From Halapricum sp. CBA1109 (GTDB taxonomy: Archaea > Halobacteriota > Halobacteria > Halobacteriales > Haloarculaceae), in assembly GCF_009741825.1 (NCBI RefSeq), contig NZ_WPCA01000006.1, forward strand, positions 1 through 45,761: a stretch of DNA of 45,761 bases. The letters are read 5' to 3'. Numbering within the stretch: the stretch's first letter is position 1; each line of letters starts with the position of its first letter. The position numbers and the translations under genes are program-made. The notes below the pieces were generated by a model. The model made no database searches and was not told the DNA's origin. It was given only the letters and a program-made list of their open reading frames with translations. Below, piece by piece: positions 1-8,318 of the stretch.

Positions 1-144
1 CCGACTGCTTCGTGTCGGCCGGAGACGATGCCCCGCCCGACTGCTTCGTGTCGGCCGGAGACGATGCCCCGTCCGGCTGATCGTTGCCGGCCGGAGACGA
101 TGCCCCGCCCGACTGCTCCGTGTCGGTCGGCGGCGACGCCCCGC
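1..144 (-). repeat. 36-bp tandem repeat coding the tail of the BrkB-like protein
   Basis: Four consecutive 36-base units begin at 1, 37, 73 and 109. The first two differ at one base; the third and fourth are more diverged. In frame on the minus strand each unit codes 12 residues of the type SGGASSPADTKQ. The array continues past the left edge, so the copy number is unknown. The unit length keeps the reading frame, so copy-number change would lengthen or shorten the tail without breaking the protein. Confidence 0.85.
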
Positions 145-1078
145 CCGATTCGCTCGCCTCTCCGGAGCGGTCGTCCTCGGTCGGATCGCCGTCCCGGCCA
201 TCCGCGCCCTCGGTCATAAGTCGTTGTCCGGGAACTTGGGGCGGTCCCTGTTGTAGTTGCCGGTCTGTGTCGCTCCCGAGGTCGTCGCTCAGGACGCCGT
301 TGAGGACCGCGCCGAGCAACAGGAGGATGCCACCGACGTAGAACCACGTCACCAACAGGAGGACGGCCCCGACGACGCCGTAGACGGAGACCCCGGCAGT
401 GGCGGCGTACATCCGGAACGCTGTCCCCAGCACCGTCCAGCCGACGGCCGCGAACGCCGCCCCCGGAAGCGCCGCCCGCGGCGTCATCGCCACGTCCGGG
501 AAGATGTAGTACAGCGGCCAGAACGCGCCCGTGAGGACGACGACGAGCGCCCCAGGGCCGAGCAATCCGACGAATCTGAGCCCCGCCACGTCGGCGGCGA
601 CACCGACGGCGACGACCGCGGCGATGGCGAGGCCGACGGCCCCCAGCGCGATCACGGCGTTGCGTAACTGTCCGAGGAAGGTCTTCTCGCTCCCGGTGCC
701 GTACACCATCGAGAACGCGATGTCCAGCCCACGGAACAGCTTCAGCCCGCTCCAGAGCAACACCACGAGGCCGGCGACCGTCGCGCCGCCGCGGCCCGCC
801 GGCCCGACGAGCGCTCCCCGGACGACGTCCTGCCCGCTGGGCGAGAGCACGCCGCCCAGTCCCTCGACGACGGCGAGCGCGAACGACTCGCCGCCGACGG
901 CCGTGGCGACGGCGAGGCTCAACAGCAACAGCGGCAACAGCGACACGAACGCGTAGTAGGCGATACCGGCGGCCAGCATCGTCAGCGGCGAGTCCTGTAC
1001 TGCCGAGACGAGCGCCCGCGCGACCGCCCGCGAGGACCGTTGGTGGCTCACGCTCGCCTCTGGGTCCAGACGGGACAT
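1..1078 (-). CDS. YihY/BrkB-family inner membrane protein, C-terminus off the left edge
   Basis: Starts at the ATG at 1078 and reads leftward without a stop to the window edge (359 codons). About 270 residues carry several hydrophobic membrane segments. The first follows a short polar N-terminus, and the stretch DSPLTMLAAGIAYYAFVSLL matches the start of the YihY/BrkB (formerly RNase BN) family. The segment ending in WFYVGGILLLLGAVLNG is the family's last membrane helix. After it comes a long, polar, probably cytoplasmic or surface tail rich in D, G, S and P that turns into 12-residue repeats. The molecular role of the family is not settled, and it is not an RNase. The neighbouring gene at 1139 diverges from it with a 60-base gap. 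The family call is firm; the tail length is unknown. Confidence 0.85.
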   Translation of the reverse strand, partial: MSRLDPEASVSHQRSSRAVARALVSAVQDSPLTMLAAGIAYYAFVSLLPLLLLSLAVATAVGGESFALAVVEGLGGVLSPSGQDVVRGALVGPAGRGGATVAGLVVLLWSGLKLFRGLDIAFSMVYGTGSEKTFLGQLRNAVIALGAVGLAIAAVVAVGVAADVAGLRFVGLLGPGALVVVLTGAFWPLYYIFPDVAMTPRAALPGAAFAAVGWTVLGTAFRMYAATAGVSVYGVVGAVLLLVTWFYVGGILLLLGAVLNGVLSDDLGSDTDRQLQQGPPQVPGQRLMTEGADGRDGDPTEDDRSGEASESGGASPPTDTEQSGGASSPAGNDQPDGASSPADTKQSGGASSPADTKQS

Positions 1079-1138
1079 AAACAACCGGGGCGTACCGGAA
1101 CCGAAACCGCCTTGCGGGACCCCGGCACACCACTGCCT

Positions 1139-1522
1139 ATGGACGAACGGCTCGACCGGCTCTCCCGTCAGTTCACGTCGGTCACACTCGCCGCCGCCGC
1201 GGTGCTGATCATTTCCGCGTTCGCCGGGTTCGGCCCCTCTCTCTTCCTCGGCGTCGCCGCGGCCGGCGTCGCCGCCGCGCTGTATCTCGCCCGTGACCCC
1301 GTCCGCGAGCGCACCGCCCTGGAACCGGTCGCGGTCCACGCCCCGACGCTGTGGGTCGGCCCCGCCTTCGCGGCCGTCGTCGCCGTCGTCGTCGGGCCGC
1401 TCACCCCCGCGGAACTCCAGACCGTCGGCGCGGTGATCGGACTGGTCGGGATGGCCAACTACCTGCTCCGACCGCTGTATCTCTTCGTCGTCGCGCTGCT
1501 CGAACGCGCCGTCGCCGCCTAG
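1139..1522 (+). CDS. Small integral membrane protein of unknown function
   Basis: 127 residues beginning at the ATG at 1139. A short charged N-terminus (MDERLDRLSRQF) is followed by two hydrophobic helices at about residues 14-50, a polar linker, and two more at about 65-120, so four membrane spans are likely. I recognise no catalytic motif or family. A longer reading frame exists upstream, but its extra codons lie in the intergenic space shared with the divergent BrkB-like gene. The stop at 1520-1522 overlaps by four bases the convergent stop of the trm1 gene. Confidence 0.7.
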   Translation: MDERLDRLSRQFTSVTLAAAAVLIISAFAGFGPSLFLGVAAAGVAAALYLARDPVRERTALEPVAVHAPTLWVGPAFAAVVAVVVGPLTPAELQTVGAVIGLVGMANYLLRPLYLFVVALLERAVAA

Positions 1523-2618
1523 TCTTCGACCGCCGCCGCTATCTCGGTTACGTCCGCCGGCGTCTTGAACGTCGTCCCGCCGTAGTGGGTCCGAGAGGCC
1601 TCGTGACCGGCGTCCCGCAACTGCTCCAGAAAGTCGTCCATCGCTATCGCGCTCGTCCCCCAGCGCTTGGTGAGTCGATGCTGGTCGTAGTGGGTCGGCG
1701 TCGCCAGTTCGGCGTCGAGGGTGGCAAGCAGTTCGCGTGCTTTCTCCGCGGTCCCCATCGTCCCGTCCAGTTTCCCCGCGACCGCCTCGAGGAACGCGCC
1801 GTCGGCGGTCGGGCCGAGCCACACCGGTCCCGCCGGCTGGAGGTGCTGGCCGCAGTTCGGACACTCCGCGGGCGGGTTCGCCACGAGGCCGGCATCGTGC
1901 TCGCGGTAGAGACACTCCTGACAGTGATACAGATACCCGAGCGAGTCCAGCATCTCGTCGCGACGCTCGCGCCGCCCTCGACGAGCAGGTACGTCCGGAC
2001 GTAGTGTTTCGTGGCGTGTGTCAACACGGGTCGGAGCCCGCGGTCGTGGCGCGCGCCGGCCCGGACCAGCGAACTCAGCAGGACGCGGACGCCCATCTCG
2101 GCGTGGTACTCGGTGTTTCGCGGGACAGCGCCGTAGTGGCGGACGCCGCTCTCGAAGTGGGCGCCACACAGCGGCGCGGTGTCGGTCGCGGTGACACAGA
2201 GGAGGTGCCGGGCGCTGCGGACCGCCGCGTCGGCGAACGGCGTCGGCGTCCCGAACGGGTCCAGGTCGACGACGTCGAAGCGTCGCTCGGACATCAGGGC
2301 GCTGGCGTCCCGGTGGTACACCTCGCCGTCGACGTCGTTGCGCGCCAGATTCTCCCGGCAGAGGGCCACCGCGTCGGGGTCGACGTCACAGAGCGTCGCG
2401 TCGAAGCCGTCGGCGGCGGCCCGGACGCCACGGACGCCGCTTGCGGCCGTCGCGTCGAGGTAGCTCTCCGCGTCGTCCCGTTCGCGGGCCACCCGCAACG
2501 CGGCGACGGTCAGGTCGCGGTTCAGCTCCTGTACGGGGTTGAAAAAGACCCCCTCGCCGACGCCGTCCTCGGGTTGTTCGGGCACGTCGAGTTCGACGCC
2601 GCCCTCCGTCACGCGCAT
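1519..2618 (-). CDS. trm1: tRNA (guanine-26-N2)-dimethyltransferase Trm1 (frame broken near 1962)
   Basis: Trm1 uses SAM to dimethylate G26 of tRNAs. Starting at the ATG at 2618 ([15 protein letters not shown]), the protein shows the archaeal Trm1 marks in order: [15 protein letters not shown] motif I ([13 protein letters not shown]), [17 protein letters not shown]. The reading then has to move by one base near 1962, where one base appears to be missing (GC-GAC where GCx-GAC is expected). It continues as [20 protein letters not shown] and then CPNCG, the four-cysteine zinc site, followed by the C-terminal domain, to a TAG at 1519-1521. The restored length of 366 residues is normal. Both halves are well conserved, so an assembly error is more likely than a dead gene. 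Confidence 0.88.
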
Positions 2619-2768
2619 ACCTGTTCTCGCTTGCTGGGCCCCAAAGCCGTTGTGTTCCGACTCGGGGCTTTCATACTGTTCCAAACAGCCCTGCCGGCGA
2701 CAGCTCATCTGAACAGTACTCCGACTCGCCACCGAAGCGTTTTGTCGGGGCCGTCCCTACCGGCGGCC

Positions 2769-3107
2769 GTGACAGAGTGGCGGGCGGCCCTCGAAGACGC
2801 CGACGAACTCACCCCCGAGGTAGTCGAGACGCTGACCGACGTCCACGGCTCCCGGGGGGTCCGGGCCGTCGAGGCCGTCGCCGAGGGACGGGTCAAACAG
2901 TACAACGACTTCACGGTCGTCGTCGGCCACGAGGAGGAGTACATCGTCGAGGACGAGGGCTGTACCTGCAAGGACGCCGAGTACAACCTCGACGCCGAGG
3001 ACCCCGACCAGTTGTGCTGGCACGCGCTCGCGGTGGCCGTCGCCGTCGCCATCGACGCCGTCGACGACCACGATATGTTCTACGCCGAGGTCCGGGAGTT
3101 CATCTGA
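2769..3107 (+). CDS. Small SWIM zinc-finger protein
   Basis: 112 residues from a GTG at 2769. No ATG precedes the conserved region, and a longer open frame upstream runs antisense through trm1 and is not credible. The C-terminal half holds a SWIM-type site: CTC in EGCTCKDAEYN, then CWH about 15 residues later, giving the C-x-C...C-x-H zinc pattern. SWIM domains bind DNA or protein. The N-terminal half (about residues 1-40) is acidic and helical with no recognised motif. Its end overlaps the convergent histidine kinase stop by 8 bases. Family assignment is good; the partner is unknown. Confidence 0.78.
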   Translation: MTEWRAALEDADELTPEVVETLTDVHGSRGVRAVEAVAEGRVKQYNDFTVVVGHEEEYIVEDEGCTCKDAEYNLDAEDPDQLCWHALAVAVAVAIDAVDDHDMFYAEVREFI

Positions 3108-4968
3108 CGCGCTTGAGATCGACGTTCCCGAAGACGAACCGGGTCCCTCCGCCGTCGCCGTCGACGTCGACCGTCCAGCCGTGGGCGTCGGCGATGACTG
3201 CCACGAGGTAGACGCTGTCGCCCTCGCTGACCTCGACGTCGGAGTGGGTCGGTTCCAACAGCGTCGCGTACTGGTCTTCCGGGATGGCCTCGCCGTCGTC
3301 GGCGACGTAGAAGCCGTCGTCGGTCGTTCCGACGGTGACCGTCTCGCTTGCGCCGCCGTCGACCGCGGTCCGGAACAGCGTCTCGAACACCTCCAGCAGG
3401 CCGTCCCGGTCGGCGCTGACGATGCCGTCGTCCGCGACGGTCAGCGTCGCCGCGCCGCCGTCGACAGTCGCCCACGCCTCCTCCGCGAGTCCCGACAGCG
3501 CGACGTTGCTCGTCGCGTTGCTCACCGTCCCCGTCCGGGCGAGGGTCAGCAACTGCGTGACCAGTCGGTTCATCCGGCCCAGCGTCTCGACGACGTCGTC
3601 GACGGCCTCGATGTCGTCCTGTGCGCGGGCGCGCTCGGCGGTCCCCAGCGCGACCTGCAGGCGGTTGCGGAGTTCGTGTGAGCCAAGCAGCGCGAACTCC
3701 TCCAGCCGGTCGGCCTGTGCCTCCAAGCGGGCCTGCTGTTCGGCCCGGTCCAGCGCCGCCTCGACGTTCGACGCGAGGACGTGCGCCAGTTCGACGGTGA
3801 ACGGGGACAGCGACTCCTCGCCGGCGTCGAGGGTGAACACGCCGTGGTCGCCCAGCGGTATCCGGAGGCCGCTGACGCTGTCGACGCCCTCCGGGAGCGA
3901 CAGCGCGTCGTGGTCGTGGCGGTCGGTCGCCACCGCGACCACCTCGCCGGTCGCCGTCCGGTAGTGTGAGGTCCCCGCCTCGGCGACGGACGCGCCGACG
4001 TCCCTCTGCCACTCCGGCCACTCGTCGTCGCTCGCGGCGACCTCCCGCAACTCGCCGCTCTCGCGGTCGAACAGGTCGATCCGCGCCTGTGGCAACACGT
4101 CGAACTCGGTCGCTATCTCGACGGCCGTCTCCCCGACCGTCTCCCGGTCGGTGGCCCTGACCAACCGTCGGCTGGCGTCGTGCAGCGTCGCCATCATCCG
4201 CTCGCGCCGCTTGATGGGCGTCACGTCCCGCACGTCGCCGACGACGCCGACCGGATTCCCGTCCGCGTCGTACCGGGGCACCTTCGTCGTCGAGGTGAAC
4301 CGCTCCTCGCCGTCGATGTGGACGCGGTCGATGCGGTTCTCGATGCGCTCGCCCCGGGCCATCAGCGCCTGCTCCTCCTCGAAGAACGACGACGCCGCCT
4401 CGGCGTCGAACAACTCGAAGTCGGTCAGCCCGACGGCCATACGCCGATCCATCTCCAGGTCCCGGTACCCGTCGTAGGAGTACGCCGTCGCGTCCAGAAA
4501 TCGGCCGTCGCGGTCCTTGACGTAGATGGAGCCGGGGTAGTGATCCAGCAGCGACGCGTACCGCTGTTCGGCCGGTTCGTCCTCCAGCACGCCCGCGAGA
4601 TGCCGCACCCGATTGGCGAGTAGTCCGTCTCGCTCGGGCGGGACACAGATGACCGTCCCCGCGCCGGCCGCAAGCAGTTCGACGACCCGGTCACGGTCCG
4701 CCCCGGCCGCGTAGACGCCGACCGGCGCGTCCGTCCGTTCCAGTGCGTCGGCCAGCAGTCTCTCGCCGTCCGGCCCACCCTCGTCGCTCGCTGGGGCGTC
4801 GGGGACGAGGACGCAGGCGACCGACGGACAGTCCGCTATCGCGGCGACGCTGTCTAGCGTCCGCACGTCCGCTATCCCGCCGCGGGTGAGTGCGTCGACG
4901 ACGTCTCCCAGTCGCCCGTCGGGGTCGACGACGGCTACCGTCCCCGGGACGGATTGGGCCTCGCTCAT
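3100..4968 (-). CDS. PAS/GAF sensor histidine kinase with degenerate ATPase domain
   Basis: 622 residues. Order: a receiver-like N-terminal domain (about 10-125) in which the expected phospho-acceptor Asp is not obvious; a PAS domain (about 130-255, ending DVRDVTPIKRRE); a GAF-like domain (about 265-415); a HisKA dimerisation helix with phospho-acceptor His in LGSHELRNRLQVALG (about 435); and a HATPase region. The ATPase region is unusual. The N-box reads LFRTAVDGG where an Asn-Ala is expected, the G1 box is DDGEAIPED, and the G2 glycines are replaced (SEGDSVYLVAVIADAHGW). No membrane segment is seen, so it is cytoplasmic. ATP binding may be weak or lost. The start ATG is at 4968, divergent from the MATE gene. 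Confidence 0.82.
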   Translation of the reverse strand: MSEAQSVPGTVAVVDPDGRLGDVVDALTRGGIADVRTLDSVAAIADCPSVACVLVPDAPASDEGGPDGERLLADALERTDAPVGVYAAGADRDRVVELLAAGAGTVICVPPERDGLLANRVRHLAGVLEDEPAEQRYASLLDHYPGSIYVKDRDGRFLDATAYSYDGYRDLEMDRRMAVGLTDFELFDAEAASSFFEEEQALMARGERIENRIDRVHIDGEERFTSTTKVPRYDADGNPVGVVGDVRDVTPIKRRERMMATLHDASRRLVRATDRETVGETAVEIATEFDVLPQARIDLFDRESGELREVAASDDEWPEWQRDVGASVAEAGTSHYRTATGEVVAVATDRHDHDALSLPEGVDSVSGLRIPLGDHGVFTLDAGEESLSPFTVELAHVLASNVEAALDRAEQQARLEAQADRLEEFALLGSHELRNRLQVALGTAERARAQDDIEAVDDVVETLGRMNRLVTQLLTLARTGTVSNATSNVALSGLAEEAWATVDGGAATLTVADDGIVSADRDGLLEVFETLFRTAVDGGASETVTVGTTDDGFYVADDGEAIPEDQYATLLEPTHSDVEVSEGDSVYLVAVIADAHGWTVDVDGDGGGTRFVFGNVDLKRVR

Positions 4969-5068
4969 ATCTCTTCACCCCGCTACAGGTCACCGGGGAC
5001 AATAAGCCTCCCGTGCGGTTCTCAGCGGAGACGAAAGGCACGTCACTCCCGAGTCCGTTGTCAGACCG

Positions 5069-6532
5069 ATGGGGTTCCGCGCATCGGTCCGGGCCGCGAT
5101 GGACCGGTTCCCGGCCGCGCTCGCTCGTCTCGGGCTTGTCGACCGCCAGCGGGCGACCGAGGCCCAGACGCTCGCCGCGCCGGTGATGGTCACCGGCGGC
5201 CTCCGGGTGCTCCTCCGGATGGCCGACTTCCTGATGGTGGGTATCGCTTTGGGCGACGCCGCAATCGCCGGCCTCGAACTCGGGTTTCAGTACTACTTCG
5301 TCGGCTTCGGGCTCTCGCTTGCGGTCACCAGCGGGACCATCAGCGTCGTCTCCCGGCTGAAGGGGGCGGGCGAGGACCGACGGGCCGACCTCGCCGTCAC
5401 CCAGTCGCTGTGGCTCTCGCTGGTCCTTTCGGTCCCGCTGACGGCTGCCTCGTGGGTGTTTGCCGACCAGATGGTCGCCGTCCTGACCGACGACCCGCGG
5501 GCCATCGAACTCGGCGGGGCCTACCTGCGGGTCGTGATGCTGTCGCTCGCCTTCCGGTTTTTCAGCATGATCGCCGCGCGGGCGCTGGCCGGCAGCGCCG
5601 ACACCAAGACCCCGATGTACGTCCGGTTGCTCACTCTCCCGACGAACGTCGTCCTCAACGCCGTGCTCATCTTCGGCCTCGGACCGTTCCCCCGCCTCGG
5701 TATCGTCGGCGCGGCGCTGGGGACCGCCGCCGCCAACGTCCTCGCCGCTGGCGTCTTCTTCGCCCTGCTGGTCTCGGGGAACTACGCCGTCCAGTTGCGG
5801 CTCTCGCGGCCGCTGTTCGACCGCGGGCTGTCGACCGAAATCGTCCGCGTCGCGTCGCCGCTGGCGGGGATGCGCCTGCTCCAGACGTTCGGCCGCTTCC
5901 CGTTCCTCTTTGTCCTCGGCGTGCTGGGGACGCCGGCCGTCGCCGCCTACGCCATCGGCCGGCGGGTGATGCTGCTCGCGCTGATGCCCGCGTGGGGGTA
6001 CTCGACGGCCGCCAGCACACTCGTCGGCCAGCGGTTGGGCGCCGGCGACCCCGACGGCGCGGCCGACTACGGCTGGCAGACGCTGCGTATCGCCCTGGTC
6101 ACACAGCTTCTGATCGGTGTCGTCCTCGTCGTGTTCGCCCGCCCTATCGCCGCGCTGTTCGGCACCGACCACGTCTCGTTGACGGTGACGTTCATCCGGG
6201 TGTTCGGCCTCGCTATCGCCGGGTTCTCCGTCTCCCGGACGATGCGTGGGAGTCTCCGCGGCGCTGGCGACACGCGCTGGCCCCTCTACGGCACCCTTGT
6301 CGCTACCTACCTCGTTCGCCTCCCCATCGCGGCGCTGGCGCTGCCGGCCGGCTACGCCGCCACCGTCGCCGGTCTCTCGATACCGCTCGGGTTGGGGCTC
6401 GGCCTCCCGGCCATCTACCTCGCGTTGCTCGGGGACTTCTACGTCAAGGCCGCCGTCAACACCGGCCGCTTCCGGTCGGGCCGCTGGCGGTCCGTCGCCC
6501 GCGACGCCGGCGTCGGGTCCTCCGGAGATTGA
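5069..6532 (+). CDS. MATE-family multidrug/sodium antiporter
   Basis: 487 residues with about twelve hydrophobic helices arranged as two similar halves, the standard size and layout of MATE (NorM/DinF) exporters, which extrude cationic drugs or metabolites in exchange for Na+ or H+. The segment TLAAPVMVTGGLRVLLRMAD opens the first half. FFSMIAARALAGSADTKTPM closes the first repeat, and SVSRTMRGSLRGAGDTRWPL is the matching segment of the second repeat. The start ATG at 5069 lies 100 bases from the divergent kinase start. The substrate cannot be read from sequence. Confidence 0.87.
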   Translation: MGFRASVRAAMDRFPAALARLGLVDRQRATEAQTLAAPVMVTGGLRVLLRMADFLMVGIALGDAAIAGLELGFQYYFVGFGLSLAVTSGTISVVSRLKGAGEDRRADLAVTQSLWLSLVLSVPLTAASWVFADQMVAVLTDDPRAIELGGAYLRVVMLSLAFRFFSMIAARALAGSADTKTPMYVRLLTLPTNVVLNAVLIFGLGPFPRLGIVGAALGTAAANVLAAGVFFALLVSGNYAVQLRLSRPLFDRGLSTEIVRVASPLAGMRLLQTFGRFPFLFVLGVLGTPAVAAYAIGRRVMLLALMPAWGYSTAASTLVGQRLGAGDPDGAADYGWQTLRIALVTQLLIGVVLVVFARPIAALFGTDHVSLTVTFIRVFGLAIAGFSVSRTMRGSLRGAGDTRWPLYGTLVATYLVRLPIAALALPAGYAATVAGLSIPLGLGLGLPAIYLALLGDFYVKAAVNTGRFRSGRWRSVARDAGVGSSGD

Positions 6533-6553
6533 CTCCGCAAACTGTTTCAATAT

Positions 6554-6567
6554 TTAGGCTGACCTAA
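6554..6567. promoter_or_regulatory. Iron-box-like palindrome (DtxR/SirR/Idr type operator)
   Basis: TTAGGCTGACCTAA is a near-perfect dyad (TTAGG...CCTAA) that ends five bases before the ATG at 6572. It matches the form of DtxR-family metal-repressor operators. It lies where the transcription start of a leaderless haloarchaeal gene would be, just downstream of the A/T-rich stretch at 6548-6556, so bound repressor would block initiation. The match is seen directly; the regulator is inferred. Confidence 0.72.
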
Positions 6568-6571
6568 GAAT

Positions 6572-7531
6572 ATGTCTAACGAGACGACGCCGGACGGCGA
6601 CGGGCCGTCGACAGCACCCGACTCGGCGCTTCAGGACCCCGACGTGGTGGTCGTCGGCGGCGGCCCCGCGGGCGCGTCGGCGGCGGTGTTCACGGCCCGT
6701 TACGGCCTCGAAACGATCGTGTTCGACCGCGGTACCGCCGCGCTCCCCCGGTGTGCCTACCTCGAGAACTACCCCGGCTTCCCCGCCGGTATCCCCGTCG
6801 CGGACTTCCGGTCGCTGTTGGCCGCTCACGTCGACGAGGCCGGGGGGACCCGCCGCGAGGAACGGGTCGAGTCCGTCGCCCGAACCGACGACGGTGCCTT
6901 CCGCGTCGCCACTGACGAGGGGACCACCGTCGAGACGCCGGCCGTCGTCGCCGCCGCGTGGTACGACGGTTCGTACCTCCGAGACCTCGAAGAGCCGTCG
7001 ATGTTCACCACCGACGACCACCACGGAGAGACAATCGAGCGGTTCGACCCCGACTACGCCGACGCCGACGGCCGGACGCCACTCGAGGGCCTCTACGTCG
7101 CCTCGCCGGCAGGGGCCCGGAGCGCTCAGGCCGTCGTCGCCGCCGGCAACGGTGCCCACGTCGCCCGGTCGCTGATCGAGGACCGCCGCCGCGAGGAGGG
7201 GTTCGCCGGCGACGTGGCTCCCGAGTTCGACTGGCTGCGCTCTACTGGGGAGTTCTCCGGCGAGTGGGCCGACCGCGACCGATGGCGCGAGTACGCCGAG
7301 AACGAACTCCCCGAGGACCTCCCGGCGGACCGCCGCGCCGAACTCCGCGACCGGGCCGTCGACCGTGCGTTCGACACCCGCGTCTCAGACAGCGAGGCCG
7401 CGGCCCGCGCCGACCACGGCCGCGAACGCCTGCTCGACGTACTCGGCCACGATGCAGTCCTCGACGCCATCCCCGAGGAGAAAATCCGCGCGTACCTCGA
7501 TTCGGAGCAGACTGTCGAGAGCGACCGCTAA
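6572..7531 (+). CDS. Thioredoxin-reductase-like FAD protein lacking the NADPH domain and CxxC
   Basis: 319 residues. After a 25-residue acidic leader comes an FAD-binding Rossmann motif (VVVVGGGPAGASAAVFTARYG), then LENYPGFPAGI, as in thioredoxin reductases. The second FAD motif is present (GLYVASPAGARSAQAVVAAGNGA, about residues 172-194). Between them, the region that normally carries the NAD(P)H-binding subdomain and redox CxxC pair is reduced to about 40 residues with neither. About 110 charged residues follow at the C-terminus, with no motif I know. The gene sits alone behind an iron-box palindrome, which suggests induction under iron limitation and a role in iron or siderophore redox. 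The function is inferred from context only. Confidence 0.75.
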   Translation: MSNETTPDGDGPSTAPDSALQDPDVVVVGGGPAGASAAVFTARYGLETIVFDRGTAALPRCAYLENYPGFPAGIPVADFRSLLAAHVDEAGGTRREERVESVARTDDGAFRVATDEGTTVETPAVVAAAWYDGSYLRDLEEPSMFTTDDHHGETIERFDPDYADADGRTPLEGLYVASPAGARSAQAVVAAGNGAHVARSLIEDRRREEGFAGDVAPEFDWLRSTGEFSGEWADRDRWREYAENELPEDLPADRRAELRDRAVDRAFDTRVSDSEAAARADHGRERLLDVLGHDAVLDAIPEEKIRAYLDSEQTVESDR

Positions 7532-7568
7532 GGCGTGGCTCTCGGCACCCACCTCGCAGTGAAGAAGT

Positions 7569-7641
7569 GGGCCCTGCCGGATTGTGAACCTCGCCGTCGG
7601 CTCGCGTTGCTCGCCGCCGTCTGGTTCAAATCCTCTGGCAG
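7569..7641. repeat. Head-to-head pair of degenerate tRNA(CAU) 3'-end copies
   Basis: At 7569-7590 there is a copy of the last ~21 bases of the tRNA gene at 10455 (minus-strand sense), with one inserted G. At 7621-7641 the same piece appears in the opposite orientation (CTGGTTCAAATCC then TGGCAG). The two copies can pair as a long imperfect hairpin. No protein gene is supported between 7532 and 7775; the stretch consists of these relics and the left direct repeat. Confidence 0.65.
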
Positions 7642-7660
7642 CATAATTCGCTCCTCACGT

Positions 7661-7691
7661 CTGTTCGTCGCAGAATTATGGGCCCTGCCGG
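7661..7691. repeat. Left 31-bp direct repeat (att-like)
   Basis: Identical to 10329-10359 except for one base (T/C at the 17th position). It contains GGGCCCTGCCGG, the reverse complement of the tRNA(CAU) acceptor 3' strand, and 19 bases of shared sequence beyond the tRNA end (CTGTTCGTCGCAGAAT...). Beyond it, toward the island, the similarity stops at once. Confidence 0.7.
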
Positions 7692-7775
7692 GAAGCATCC
7701 GCAGTATGCATCGCTATGAGCTAGCTATTCAGTAGCGTTTCAGACGCTGAGACGGATCATCTGTCGAGAATAGAT

Positions 7776-8306
7776 TCAGGTAATTTCCTCGATCAACTCG
7801 AACCCGTCTTTCAGCTCGATTCGATCATCGAACCCGCTTCTCGAAAGCGCGGAGATTACTCCCTCACCAGCGTCAATATCGGTCGTCACGATATACGCGA
7901 AGTCAGCGTCACCCGCATCGAGACGTTCCGCTGCAACGGCCCCGAGAGCGGTGTCGGCCCTCTCGATCTGATCCTCCCGCCGATTCGACGACTGTGCGAT
8001 GAACGTCCGGACATCGTCCATCACTCTCGACACGATGCTATTCGCGTAATCCGGTTCGTCGGCGACGGTCGCCCAGCCTGCGTCGATCGCACTGTTGATC
8101 GGGGTTTGCCCCGGCGTACTCCGGTCGGGAGCGCCTCCGAGTTCCTCGTAGACGCGCTGTGGAATCACGAACGAGAGATCGTTGCGCCGGGCGAACTGCT
8201 CCAGCGCGGTGTACTTGTTGTTCTGTTGGCGACCACAGGCGACGAACAGCCCCGTATCTGCAACCCAGACGGCGTCCTCTCGCGTCGGATCGAATGACTC
8301 ACTCAT
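7776..8306 (-). CDS. PIN-domain nuclease (likely RNase, toxin-type)
   Basis: 176 residues. The PIN acidic residues are all visible: Asp in VWVADTGLF (about 17), Glu in QRVYEELGG (about 55), Asp in ERADTALGAVAAERL (about 122) and Asp pair in IVTTDIDAGEGV (about 143). PIN domains cut single-stranded or structured RNA with Mg2+ or Mn2+. The gene starts 12 bases after the HTH gene stops, so they are surely cotranscribed. This arrangement of an upstream DNA-binding protein and a downstream PIN protein resembles a type II toxin-antitoxin pair, though the upstream protein is longer than usual antitoxins. Codon usage and GC are lower than in the chromosome around it. Confidence 0.78.
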   Translation of the reverse strand: MSESFDPTREDAVWVADTGLFVACGRQQNNKYTALEQFARRNDLSFVIPQRVYEELGGAPDRSTPGQTPINSAIDAGWATVADEPDYANSIVSRVMDDVRTFIAQSSNRREDQIERADTALGAVAAERLDAGDADFAYIVTTDIDAGEGVISALSRSGFDDRIELKDGFELIEEIT

Positions 8307-8318
8307 CGTTGCGCCCGA

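Noticed and set aside
1-144. CRISPR array
   Set aside because: The 36-base repeats are contiguous, with no spacers, and code in frame for a protein tail.
1737-2768. Long upstream extension of the SWIM protein frame
   Set aside because: It runs antisense through trm1, is very Arg/Pro rich, and lacks halophile composition. The GTG at 2769 is the sensible start.
4691-6550. 619-codon antisense frame across the MATE gene
   Set aside because: Shadow frame without hydrophobic or domain structure; the MATE gene on the plus strand is clear.
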